From Hemileia vastatrix (taxonomy: Eukaryota > Basidiomycota > Pucciniomycetes > Pucciniales > Zaghouaniaceae), in the NCBI GenBank assembly GCA_030280995.1, contig JASXTE010000016.1, forward strand, positions 21,020,501 through 21,084,500: 64,000 bases of DNA, written 5' to 3'. The notes under the pieces are model-generated. The model was given only the letters and a program-made list of their open reading frames with translations. It made no database searches and was not told the origin of the DNA. Below are positions 53,567-64,000 of the stretch, one piece after another. The translations under genes and the position numbers were made by a program. Within the stretch, counting starts at the first letter, position 1; every line of letters begins with the position of its first letter.

Positions 53567-55066
53567 TGTCAGCCTGTATATCCCCAGGACTGAGTAAAAA
53601 GTGCTTATAAGTTACGTTAAACACATGAACTATACATGGGAACAATAAATGAGAGTACACAAACAGTATACATAAGTAAAATTATGATAATACACAAAAA
53701 ATGCCATTATAACACCTTATATACATGCATATATCCACCTTTTATAGGTCTTATGTACTTAATATTAAGTTGTAACATGTTAGGGTAATCTTAAGAACCT
53801 TAAGTATAAGGCTACATAGTTTTTAAGTACACTTAAAGCTGTTATATTCATTGTTTTACGCAAAAAACAAGAAATGCACTTTATTTCACTTAAAAGTTGA
53901 CTATATGCGCTATAAAATTGAGAATATCAAAATTGCGCTTTGACAGATCAATTGGGCTCATTTGGGACTATTGATTTGGCTATTTAAATGCATAAAAATA
54001 ATACTTTTCAAAATTGGTGTTTTTTATGCCAGAAATGGCTTCTGTGTACTGGCCACATACTGCCTGTTTTTTTCCTGTGTGAATAGCTTCATTTTTAGCA
54101 AAGTTAGCTTTTTCACACTATAATTACCCCACATTCTACACCCACTGTGGGAAAACACACTAAAATAGGTGACAGGCACTTATTTAGTGTCCTAGCTTAA
54201 TTAATAGTGCATTGACCTTGTTTATATGCACTAATTTCACTAATAACCTCACTCTTGGCATCTTATTTCATCGCCACACTCAAATTAGCCTAATTTTAGT
54301 CAAGGATTTACCCATGCAAGCGCCTGACAAGGACTGCATGTAGTTACCCCACATCCCACGCTCTTTTTTGAGTTTTTGGGTGGTTTCTCAGTCAATATTG
54401 GTTATTTTTGGATGGTGATTTCACGTAGTATAATGTCAGGATTAGCCCCTCCATTTCTACAGTAAATCCCCCTTCTTATTAATCTATTATTAACCTTAAA
54501 AAGTCTCCTTTAGTCTTTTATATTATTGTTTTATACGAATATACTCTCTTTTTGTCTTTTTCTTTAATGTTGATGGATTTCCCTTATTATTACAGGATTT
54601 TGACGGTTGTTACTTGTCTAATTATGTCATGGGTCACTAGGGATGTTGATGGGCAGGTCTATTAGTTGTTTTGAGGCGTCATTAAATGTGTATTGGATGG
54701 TACATCAAGGGATTTATTGGGGAACTCAGTGTGTATAAAAGGAGGAGGTTTTTGGGTCTTGTTTCTACATTCTTTATCATTTACAATTTAACAATATAAC
54801 CAAATAAATTACAGTACATATCAATTAGTACTTTTATAAGACTTTTGAATAGTATCTGAATTATAAAATCTATTTTTCTATCAACTACAAAGATTGTAAG
54901 CCATATATAAAAATAGTGAGAATTATATTACTGAGACCTTTAATTTTGATTACATTTTACAACTTAGAGGATTAGTACTACAGTATTCATATAGGACCAT
55001 TAAAATCTTCTAGACAACTGACCATTCAAGCTAGTTCACGTCTTTGTACTTGACCCAAGCCTGACA
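53567..55066 (+). repeat. 5' LTR of gypsy3 (1500 bp)
   Basis: TGTCAGCCTGTATATCCCCA to CCAAGCCTGACA. A TATA-like CACCTTTTATAGGTC lies near 53735. A decayed relative is at 9896-11310. Confidence 0.88.
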
Positions 55067-55730
55067 ATTGGGGACCTTTCCTCAAGAATTCTGTTATAAT
55101 CCAGTAAGTGAAAATTCCAAAGAAGGTACACGTAAATAATATCCCAATAGAAATATTTGGATAATTACAACAGGTTGGGGTCACTTATATAGTGATTTCA
55201 GAAAAAGAAGCCCTGTTATATAATAAATTGTGATATTGAATCAACAATTTTACCACTAATTTAACATATAATTGTTATTAGTGGGTCTGACAATAGACCA
55301 ATTAAATTTGAGATCTTTGCAGATAAAATTTTTTACCACTAATTTAACATAAAATTGTTCTTAGTGGCAGTCTGTCAATAGACCAATTAAATTTGTGATC
55401 TTTGCAGATGATAACCAATTAAACTGATTAATTGTTTTCTTTTAACAGAACTCTTAATTCCCTTTTATTGGTTTGTAAAATTCATTTAATATTTAGAAAG
55501 AATCTTACTGAAAAATTTTCTTTTTTAAATATAAAAACACGGCTACATATTGTAGACCAGTTATATTAAGTGACCACATAAAAGCATATTTGACTTTTGT
55601 CACTTATAAATTCACTTAATACCTATAAGTAAGCAATAAAATTGTCTTCAGTGGTATTATCAAATACTGATAAAACTCCTTTTTGAAGTTTTCATATCTA
55701 AACTTTCAATTGTTTAAATTCCACATAAAA
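55067..55730 (+). other. gypsy3 leader with primer-binding-site-like block
   Basis: 55067-55081 reads ATTGGGGACCTTTCC, the clearest copy of the block next to all Ty3 5' LTRs here. Two repeats (GATCTTTGCAGAT, CCACTAATTTAACATA) lie around 55250-55410. No ORF. Confidence 0.65.
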
Positions 55731-55818
55731 ATGTGTGACAACAATGACATTGTAAGTAATAAGGCAAAACCTTATAACTTAAGAACTAGAGCTGAAAGAC
55801 CTGTTACAGGACATTCAA

Positions 55819-56268
55819 ATGGAGGGTCAAGAATCACCAATAATAAACAACACCCCACCAATGTCTCTGGAGGAAAGGGAAAATCTTTTAAAGCAAGTTT
55901 CAATAAAGAAAACAAAAAATAAATTACAAGAACAAGTTCACTCCCTATCCACCCTACTGAACACCTTGACAATAAGAGTCAACAATATAGTGGACCAGAT
56001 CAACAATCTGGAGAAGAGAGCAGCTCAAGGTTTCATAGAAGTCAACCAAGCTCTAGTGGACATAAAGGCTCAATCACCAACAGTGGCACCCAACAACTCC
56101 ATAGCAACACCTCCAGCCCCAGAAGAGGACCAAAAGATAACAGTCAGAAAATGGAAGTGGTATTGGTATGCCCAAAACTACAACAACCCTCCTCAACAGG
56201 GATCTAGCAGTCACCCTTACAGGGGAAAGCTAAGGAGAGGCAGGGGAAATGGAATAAGACCGTGGTAA
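55819..56268 (+). CDS. Overlapping +1-frame ORF in gypsy3 (Trp-tail protein), intact
   Basis: 149 residues: MEGQESPIINNTPPMSLEER, coiled coil (LNTLTIRVNNIVDQINNLEK), Pro/Ala linker, VRKWKWYWYAQNY, HPYRGKLRRG and a final Trp. It is open although the gag frame over the same bases has stops (55920 and after). This is the sharpest sign that the +1 frame, not just gag, was held. Frame and place are the same as in gypsy1 and gypsy2. Confidence 0.72.
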   Translation: MEGQESPIINNTPPMSLEERENLLKQVSIKKTKNKLQEQVHSLSTLLNTLTIRVNNIVDQINNLEKRAAQGFIEVNQALVDIKAQSPTVAPNNSIATPPAPEEDQKITVRKWKWYWYAQNYNNPPQQGSSSHPYRGKLRRGRGNGIRPW

Positions 56269-57561
56269 GTCATCCATCTTCTCAGGATCAATTATATAAT
56301 CCTAACAATGAATTACTTATAGGTAATGAAATTAATAGATAGGTATTGGATATAATTGATAAGGATTTAAAAAATTATTCATTTGAAAATAACATGTTAC
56401 ATTTGTCTTTCAATGAGGACAATGTACATAGTTTTATTGACCACCAGGAAAATACTATTAATATAAAAATGGAACCAGATGAATTAAATCTTGACCCTGA
56501 TGATGAGTCTTCTGAATTGGACACAGAAAAAATTGAATATTTCCTAAAAGAAAATCCAATGGAATCAAAAATAATTAGTAAATTATTATTAAGAATTGAA
56601 AAATTGGAAGAATTCTCTAGAGAATCCAACAATAATACAGAAAGTGTATTATTAAACCTCACACAATCATTGAGTACAACAGCCAATAGGTTAAAAATTA
56701 TTGAGAATTCAAATAATGAATTAATCAATGAAAACAAAATATTAAACTCTGAGATTAAAAATTTAGAAAATAAATTAGAACATTCTCAGAATATTATGGC
56801 TACCATAGAGGGATGTGTAAAATTGTCTTTTTCAAATATAAATGATACCTTAACTCATGTACCTGTAATAAAAGATAGGTAAAAAAGAGTAGAAATTGAA
56901 GTAGCTAACATTTTGAAAAATACTGAAAAAATAAAAGATAATACCTCTTATGTAGAAAGAGTACCAGTTTTTCTGAAACCCTCTGATGATAAACCAATGA
57001 TTGAACATGAACATAGTGTCATGGGCTCTAAGAATATAAAATCAGTAAAAGATGAAATAAATGATCATCTTTCTAAAGTAAGTGAATTACTCAATATTCC
57101 TCAGGTTAGGGAAGCAAAAACTAGCCAAAAGAACTGGCCTAAGTTAGATCAGTACCCTTCTTTTGACAGGGATTCAAAATCTGATTGGCAGCAATTCATA
57201 CAAAGAATTGATAACTTATTTTTTTCATACAAATTACCTGATGAAGAAATTACTTCAAAGTTAATATCTTTATTTACAGATGTGGCCTTATTAAGGTTTG
57301 AATCTGTATTGAGTGAGGGAATTAATTACTCCTGGAATGAATGAAAGGCACTAATTGAAAGGCAATTTGGTGGCCCAAAATTTAGAATCACTCAACAAAT
57401 ATTGTATGAAAGAACAAGATATAATCCAAATTCTGGAGATAAACCCATGGTCTTCTTAATGAATTTAATAAAAATCATGAAAGCTATGGATCCAAAAATG
57501 GATTATGAAGAGTGGAAAGAAAAAAATAATATACAAGTTGCCTATATCAGTTAGAGACATT

Positions 57562-57822
57562 CACTACGCAATATAGGGGGTGGACTTGCTAGCAAGTCCT
57601 CAACCTGAACTGAGATGGAACTCAGATGGAACTCAGACTGAACTCATACTGAACCCAAACTGAACTCTACTTGAACACCCACCTAAAACTGTTCTGCTGA
57701 GTGGTGTTCATTCCTGATTGTATGGTTCCTTTATCAATAGCTCAATGTGTGTTCAATCTGTTGTGAGTTTGGGTCCAAGGTTGCGGACTCACTAGCAAGT
57801 CCGCCCCCCATATTGTGTGGTG
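57562..57822. mobile_element. CACTA-like MITE, copy e (261 bp)
   Basis: Left end CACTACGCAATATAGGGGGT with palindrome GGACTTGCTAGCAAGTCC; right end with GCGGACTCACTAGCAAGTCC and ATATTGTGTGGTG. Duplication ATT at 57559-57561 and 57823-57825. It splits the Gag text after VRD; the flanks rejoin to the same residues as in gypsy2 (VRDI...VART), confirming the 3-base duplication. Confidence 0.93.
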
Positions 57823-60237
57823 ATTATTGTAGCTAGAACTGAAACCATCAGAGATACCTCTGGTTTCATTAATATATGCAATGAGATATTATTAAACCAC
57901 AAGTATGAAACCAAGTATAGTAATTACATACAGAGTGTTGATGTGGTAAAACCTACTACAAGTAAGTTACCTGTGGAGCAGAAAAAACCTTCAGCTCCCC
58001 TTTCCCCTAAGAGACAAGAGAATAACACTTGTTACAAATGTAATGAACCTTGGGTTAAGGGTCACACTTGTAAGAAGAGAATAAATGTTATTGAAACCTC
58101 ACAGAATTCTGAACCAAGTAATCATGAAGATGAGAACGTGGAATCCAGTGAGGATGGTAAAAGTAACATATCTTAAAGTGATGATGAAAATGAGATATTT
58201 GTATTAGAACAGGATATTATGTTCCTGAATGATGCTATACCTCATACAGACACATCTTTAACTTCCATTGAGGAAGCTGAAATAATTAAAGATGTATCTC
58301 ATGATACTTACAAAATAACACCTATCAGAGCACCTGTTATCATATGTGGAAAAGAAATGAATGCCATTCTTGAAACTGGGGCTGCAGGTAGTGTAGTTTC
58401 AATTAATACATTAATGAAACTTGATAGTAAGTACCAGGAAAAACTAGAACCTGTTCAGACAAAGAACTGGAGGGGTTTTGGTTCAGTATTAAATCCAATT
58501 GGCAAGTACAAAACTGCGGTATTCTTTAAATATAATAATGGATATGTAAGAGCAGTTTGTGAATTTGTAGTAATGGATAATAATAATTGTAGTGATTGGT
58601 TTATTATTGGAAATGATTTATTGACAAAATTTGGAATTAAACTAGATCCTGCAAACAGTTGCTTCACCATAGGATTGAATGGCAAGAGAAAATTCAAGAT
58701 ATGTTCTGAAAATTCAGTGTATGCCATTTCTCCTAGAGAAGAACAACTTCAAGGTGGAAGAACCACCAATGAAGTGGTTGAATTGGAAAATGAAATCCAA
58801 AAGGCCTCTTTCAGTCCTCAACTCTCAAAAATTTAAGAAGAAAATATTTTGAGATTGATTAAATCATATCCTATGGCGTTTGCTCATGGTTCAAATGAAC
58901 TAGGATTGGTCAAAGACCATGAGATGAAAATCTCTCTAAGCTGTGATTTGGATAATATTCCTGGCAGCCTAAAAAAGAAACCTTACCCAGCATCTCCTGC
59001 AAAAAGGAAAGATATTGAAGACAATATAAAGATGTTGTTGGAAATGGGTATTGTTGAAAAAGTAGACACAACACCTAAGTATTGTGTCATTTCACCAGTA
59101 TTGATCTCTTATGAAAAAGATAAGGCAAGATTATGCGGTGATTATAGAGCTCTGAATACATACACAGTAGATGATATTTACCCTCTACCAAGGATAGCTT
59201 CTATCCATGCTACTTTACAAGGAGCAAAATATATTTCCTGTCTGGATGGAAACAAGGGTTACCACCAGATTCCTGTGGAAAGAAATTCTCAAAATTACTT
59301 ATTAATAACCACACATATGGGTATATATAAGTATGTGAGAATGCCATTTGGCCCAAAGAATGCGCCTTCAGTCTTCCAAAAATTGATGGATAGTGTTTTT
59401 CATCAGGAAATGGTTGAAGGATGGCTATTGGTCTATATTGATGACATCATAGTGTTCTCAAAAACATATGATGAAAATTTAAGTCACCTGAAAAGAGTCT
59501 TTCAAAGGATGGATGAAATTAATATGACAATTGCATTAAAGAAATGTAAATTTGGATTTCAATCCTTGAAAGTTCTTGGACATGTTGTATCTGGATTACA
59601 AATTTGTGTTGACCAGAATAATGTGGCAGCAATTAAAAACATTGGTATACCTAAAAATTTAAAAGAGATTAAAAGTTTTTTGGGTATGTGTGGATATTAT
59701 AGACAATATATCAAAAATTACCAATCCATTGCAGCTCCTTTAACAACATTAATCAGGGGAAATGAGGCTTTCATTTGGAATAATGAAAGACAACACGCCT
59801 TTAATAAATTAAAGGAGTGTTTAATGACAGCTCCAATTTTGGTACTGCCTGATTTCACCTTACCTTTTATCTTGTACACTGATGCAAGCTTCATAGGTTT
59901 AGGTGCTACTTTACAGCAGAAACAGATAATAGGGGGTGTCAGTTCTGGCAAATCCGCACTTAAATTAAGTGCGGATTTCAAACCAAATCAGCACTTAAAT
60001 TTTGCAAAAAAGTCACTTATTTCAAAAAAGGGTGTCAGTTATGACCTCAAATCAGCACTTTTTTCCCGTTTTTTTTCACAACCACATTTTGGCCACAAAA
60101 CATCCCTTCCTTTCTTACCCCATCCCTGTCACATGTGACACACTGACCTTCCTCGCTACCTACCCATCAATCCTCGGCACACACCCCTTCCTGACATTTT
60201 CAATATTTTGACCAGGCATGTTTACATTCTTTTTTAA

Positions 60238-60990
60238 CACCTTTACTTGAAGAAGATCAATCCCCTCCACCTTCTAACCATAGTTCAGCTGAAGATGATC
60301 CCAACTATCAAGCAGAACAATTATATTGCAGAAGATCTGAATCCTCAGAGGCCCAAAATTTAAATGTATGTTTACTTTTTGTTTTTTCTTCAATTCTTCT
60401 CTGAATTTCTCTTTCTTTCTAGTCTCCTCCTACTCAAACTCAATCTCCATTAAATAATCTCAATTCTGGAAATGTGAATACCTCTTTAGAAGCTGCTTTA
60501 GAAGAACTTCCTGAAGCCTCTTGTTCAAACTCCAAACTAAAGCGTCGAGCCTCAACTTCAATGAACTTGAACCATCTATTAAAACGTGGTAATACTTCAA
60601 CAAGCTCATTTGGCTCCCTTGAGGATTATTTTGAAAAAAAAGATATAAGTAAGTTTTGTTTACTATATATCTTAATCATTAACTCATTTATTTATTTATT
60701 TCAATTTAATTTTCTCAGCGAAATCAACTATTGCAAATAATGCCCTTGACTTTGAGAAGATGAAGTTTGATCATATGCTAAGGAAAGATCAGCAAGCCTT
60801 AGATTTGGAAGAAAAAAAATTTGAGGTAGAGCAGATGGAAAGAGTAAATGACCGTCAATTTCAAAGAGAAATGGCTACTTGTGAATTGGAAAAACAAGAG
60901 AGTTTTAAAAAAAAAGATTTCATTATGGAATGTGTTAAAAATGGCCAATCTTATGAGGACATTAAAAAATTACTTGACCTTTTCAATTGA
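60238..60990 (+). pseudogene. Partner protein of element C, lacking its SANT-like start
   Basis: Exons readable with GT-AG introns: about 60243-60365, 60423-60650 and 60720-60990. Text: SSAEDDPNYQAEQLYCRRSE, then SNSKLKRRASTSMN and SLEDYFEKKDI, then a coiled coil FDHMLRKDQQALDLEEKKFE ending KKDFIMECVKNGQSYEDIKK. It aligns with the last exons of the element A partner. The N-terminal SANT-like segment is missing, replaced by terminal sequence. Confidence 0.7.
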
Positions 60991-61149
60991 TAAATTGTTT
61001 TTCTAGTTAATTTAATTTTGGTAATATTTTCTTATATGCTGACTTATAAAAGGAAAAGAATATAGTACGTTATTTTTGACAAAAATTTGAATGTATAATA
61101 AAAATTTTCTATCTTTACTTTCTAGTCAATAAGTTTGCTTATCTAAATT

Positions 61150-61335
61150 TTTCTAAGTCATCAATTTCACATGTCAGATTTAAAAAATTGGCAATGCCCT
61201 CCCCTGCATTTTATTGAAACAAGGGGTGGGTACCACCAAATTTTTCTAAGTCATCAATTTCACATGTCAGATTTAAAAAATTGGCAATACCCTCCCCTGC
61301 ATTTTATTGAAGTAAAGGGTGAAAGTCATCAAAAT
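61150..61335. repeat. Minisatellite in element C, two units
   Basis: Two nearly identical units of about 95 bases (CTAAGTCATCAATTTCACAT, CCCTCCCCTGCATTTTATTG). Same unit as at 4207-4640, inverted. Confidence 0.88.
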
Positions 61336-61659
61336 ACAATATAATTACATAAATTAATTAATATATAAATAAGATATGTCAAGTATACTACTTTTAAAGT
61401 AATGACAATTCCTTAAGCCAAAATGCAGATCAAGTCTAGAAACTAGGTTCAATGCAAAGTATTTTTTGAAGCAACTTATTTAAATAATACTTTATTAAAT
61501 TAAGTTGATCAATAAAGATTGATTGACAATATTGCAATTCTTAAATACAATAATTTTATTAAAAAATTTCAGATTACATATAAAAAAAATCAGTGACTTT
61601 TTCTATTACTTACAACTGTTTTTACAGAATTGAAAACTATGTTTCAGCTAATATTTTAT

Positions 61660-62190
61660 GGAAGTGAACTCTGTTCTTCGCCCGAAGAACAGAGTTCATC
61701 CTCCTATTTTCACACTCTGTTTAAAAAGAATAAAATGACTTACCTGGAGAGATGAGTTTAGAAAAAAGAAATATAAGTGAATGGAAGTGAACTCTGTTCT
61801 TCGCCCGAAGAACAGAGTTCATCCTCCTATTTTCACACTCTGTTTAAAAAGAATAAAATGACTTACCTGGAGAGATGAGTTGAGAAAAAAGAAATATAAG
61901 TGAATGGAAGTGAACTCTGTTCTTCGCCCGAAGAACAGAGTTCATCCTCCTATTTTCACACTCTGTTTAAAAAGAATAAAATGACTTACCTGGAGAGATG
62001 AGTTGAGAAAAAAGAAATATAAGTGAATGGAAGTGAACTCTGTTCTTCGCCCGAAGAACAGAGTTCATCCTCCTATTTTCACACTCTGTTTAAAAAGAAT
62101 AAAATGACTTACCTGGAGAGATGAGTTGAGAAAAAAGAAATATAAGTGAATGTAAGTGAACTCTGTTCTTTGCCCGAAGAACAGAGGGGG
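61660..62190. repeat. 123-bp tandem array, 4.3 units, each with a 15-bp-arm hairpin
   Basis: Units begin at 61660, 61783, 61906, 62029 and 62152 (partial), exactly 123 bases apart and almost identical. Each has inverted arms GAACTCTGTTCTTCG and CGAAGAACAGAGTTC around CC, then ACTTACCTGGAGAGATGAG, which on the minus strand is a good splice donor (CTCCAG/GTAAGT) shared with element A (2338-2350) and B. Confidence 0.95.
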
Positions 62191-62390
62191 TTAGAGGCGG
62201 GTTTGGTGGGGATTTGGAGGGAGGATTTGGGGGATTTGGTAGGGGGTGGAGTGGAATGAGGGGAAGATATGAGGAGACCAAGAAGGGGGAGAAAGGGAGA
62301 GATGAGACCAAAGAGGGAGAAAAGGGAGGTTAGAGTGAGCCAAGGAGGGGTGAATGAGGCAGCCAAAGGGGGGAAAAGGGGGATGATTCC

Positions 62391-62860
62391 AAGGAGTTGA
62401 TGGCAGTGATACATCGTTTGGTATAAGTGTTAACTGAACCATACCCTAAATCAAAGACATTTTCTAAACGTTTCAAAGCGGCTCCATTACCATTTGAACC
62501 CAAACGGCATAGTGTGATGGCCAATTGAATTGAAGGATGTCGTTGTTCTTTTTGAGAATTATTGTGAAATATGGGATGATCCTGAATAAGCTCAAGCAAT
62601 TTAAGGAAAAATTCCTGAGAAGTCCTGAACAGCTGTCTAAAACTGGGTGTAGATAGGTTAAGAAGTGTTTGGATGGTGTACTTGGGGGTATGAAGTACTT
62701 GAGGCTTTCTGGGAAGAAGGTAACGTTTCCTGGCCATTTTTGATAAAACAACAAAATCTTCTTCTAGATCAGAATCGGAATCAGAGTCCAAGAGCAGTTC
62801 AAGCGCCATGAAAGTCATTGCTTTATGTAATTTATCACGATTTGAAAGTGAGGAAGGCAT
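62391..62860 (-). pseudogene. Transposase of element C, N-terminal third only
   Basis: MPSSLSNRDKLHKAMTFMAL through FDLGYGSVNTYTKRCITAIN with an intact frame, then homology stops at about 62391 (after NSLES), where G-rich non-coding sequence follows. All three catalytic acidic residues are absent. It starts about 310 bases inside the right end. Confidence 0.88.
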
Positions 62861-64000
62861 GACTCTTATATGATATGATATGAAGATGTAAGTGATGTAC
62901 GATGTTTTGAGTTATGAAGTGTTATTCTGCGGAGTGCTGCGTATGAATGGGATGATGCTGACAAATCAGTGAAATGGGACTTGATGGTGAAATCAGCACT
63001 TTTGGTTGAGAAAGTGCGGATTTGAGTGAAATAAGTGACTTATTTCATTTTGAAATCCACCAGTATTGGGGCTAGTGTGTTTTGGAAATCCACACTTATT
63101 TAAGTGCGGATTTGGTCAAATTTAAGTGTGGATTTGTAAGTGCGGATTTGCCAGAACTGACACCCCCTAATAAATGGAAAATTATCTGAAGTAGTTATCT
63201 GTTATATATCCAGAACCTTAAGAAAAACTGAATTAAGGTATGGTGACACACAGCTAGAATGTTTAGCCGTGGTGTGGGCTTTGGAGAAACTTCATTACTA
63301 TCTGGAAGACCAGAAGTTTGAACTTATAACAGATTGCAGTGCAGTATAATCATTACTAAACATAAAAACACCTGATAGGCACATGTTTAGATGGCAACTA
63401 GCTGTACAAGAGTACAGAGGAAGAATGACAATCACTCACAGAGCAGGAACATTGCATTCTAATGTGGATTTATTATCCAGAAGTCCTTTGCCAAATGATG
63501 CTGACAACCCAGCTTATGTACCTGAAAATGAGGTTATACATATATTTGGGATTTATATAGTGGATTTAGAAGAAGAGTTTATGCAAACTATATTAGAAAA
63601 TTATTCATCTGATAAAGATTTTTCTAAACTATCTACCATTCTTAATGATCAAAAAAATGCCTCCATGAGTGCATTAATTAAAACCTTGCCTCCAAAGTAT
63701 AGAAATGTGTTGGAAAAAGGTAAATTATCAATTGAAGATGGATATATATATTACAGGAAAAAGTTAAGTAATGCAATAGTGATACCACCTTCTATGAAAG
63801 AGTTAGTGATGAGTACTTGTCATGATGACCTCTTAGCTAGTCATTTTGACTTTAAAAAAACATTAACCAGAGTTAAAAATAAAGCCTGGTGGATAAACAT
63901 GAAAGAAGATGTACAAAAATACATTGAAACATGTGACTCTTGTCAGAAATCTAAGAGATTAACTGGGAAGAGAGCTGGGTTGTTACAACAAATAGAGCAG

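Larger units (their letters stand above)
55731..58836 (+). pseudogene. gypsy3 Gag and protease, broken
   Basis: Starts MCDNNDIVSNKAKPYNLRTR, then TAA at 55920. Further in-frame lesions: TAG near 56339, TAA at 56880, TGA at 57342 where gypsy1 has Trp (TGG to TGA), a frame slip in an A-run near 57520, MITE copy e at 57562, TAA at 58174 and TAA at 58834. Recognisable parts: coiled coils (56346-56880), Gag core (WPKLDQYPSFDRDSKSDWQQ), knuckle CYKCNEPWVKGHTC, and a protease whose catalytic DSGA is ETGA. Confidence 0.88.
59931..63168 (+). mobile_element. Harbinger-type DNA transposon C, 3.24 kb, defective
   Basis: Ends AGGGGGTGTCAGTTCTGGCA inward from 59931 and the same from 63168, with AAT at 59928-59930 and 63169-63171. 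The RNase H reading frame of gypsy3 is restored exactly when it is removed. It contains a truncated partner gene (+), two minisatellite units, a 123-base tandem array with hairpins, and a truncated transposase (-). Near the left end a 27-base palindrome has arms AATCCGCACTTAA/TTAAGTGCGGATT around one A. Confidence 0.93.
53567..64000 (+). mobile_element. gypsy3: degraded Ty3 element, runs off the window
   Basis: 5' LTR 53567-55066, primer-site-like block, gag, overlapping ORF, protease, RT, RNase H and the integrase N-terminus on the plus strand, with many stops. It inserted into the transposase of element E2. It is interrupted by CACTA-like MITE copy e and by element C. The 3' LTR lies outside, so the duplication cannot be checked. 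Confidence 0.92.
58849..64000 (+). pseudogene. gypsy3 RT, RNase H and integrase N-terminus, split by element C
   Basis: RT runs open from 58849 to 59930 (SPVLISYEKDKARLCGDYRA, VYIDDIIVFSKTYD), through the RNase H start (LYTDASFIGLGATLQQKQ). Element C then intervenes. From 63172 it resumes in the same frame with GKLSEVVICYIS, then ALEKLHYYLEDQKFELITDC, a TAA at 63347-63349 where gypsy1 has Lys, and on to the integrase zinc region (CHDDLLASHFD, CDSCQKSKRL) at the window edge. Confidence 0.88.

Noticed and set aside
62090..62442. Pro/Ser-rich minus ORFs beside element C transposase
   Set aside because: They read through the G-rich tract and hairpin array; composition explains them.

Overview
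The window is AT-rich nuclear DNA from a filamentous fungus, most likely a basidiomycete and probably a repeat-rich rust (Pucciniales). This is an inference from short GT-AG introns of about 50-90 bases, chromovirus-type Ty3 elements, PIF/Harbinger-type transposons with a separate coiled-coil partner gene, and a TET/JBP-like oxygenase gene of a type I remember as abundant in rust genomes. No species is assigned. At least 85% of the window is transposon or transposon debris, much of it nested.

Layout. (1) 1-7921: leader and LTR of an old minus-strand Ty3 relic, split by a 6.06-kb DNA transposon (element A, 407-6468). A carries a two-exon DDE transposase, a TET/JBP-like 2OG-Fe(II) oxygenase and a three-exon partner protein. 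(2) 7.9-13.3 kb: gene-free, with miniature inverted-repeat elements, an LTR relic and low-complexity DNA. (3) 13.3-19 kb: the only unique genic island, with a four-exon gene for a predicted secreted protein (14781-16252, +) facing a G-patch protein gene (17120-18262, -). (4) 19-27.2 kb: a second, PIF-like transposon with a partner gene and a HARBI1/Plant_tran-type transposase, both dead, interrupted by a 200-bp MITE and by element B (20265-24246). (5) 27.2-39.5 kb: degraded LTR and gag remnants that took the nearly intact Ty3 element gypsy1 (29689-38866, target duplication ATAAG). (6) 39.5-53.6 kb: a decayed Harbinger element opened by a CACTA-like MITE, itself opened by gypsy2 (41126-47159, target duplication GGTTC), and separately by a block carrying two Cys-rich zinc-cluster-like ORFs. 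(7) 53.6-64 kb: gypsy3 (+ strand, runs off the window), interrupted by another CACTA-like MITE and by element C (59931-63168).

How the genes work together. In the Harbinger elements the transposase (catalytic DDE) and the separate coiled-coil partner face each other from opposite ends. Elements A and B also carry the oxygenase, a possible link between a DNA transposon and 5-methylcytosine oxidation. The three Ty3 elements encode Gag, and gypsy1 and gypsy3 also encode protease, RT, RNase H and integrase. All three have a second ORF in the +1 frame over the Gag N-terminus ending in a conserved Trp-rich tail. Only the secreted-protein gene and the G-patch gene look like ordinary host genes.

Main points for a second look: the oxygenase cargo, the conserved overlapping ORF in all three Ty3 elements, a recently moved pol-deleted Ty3 element, and short palindromes just inside the ends of several unrelated DNA transposons.
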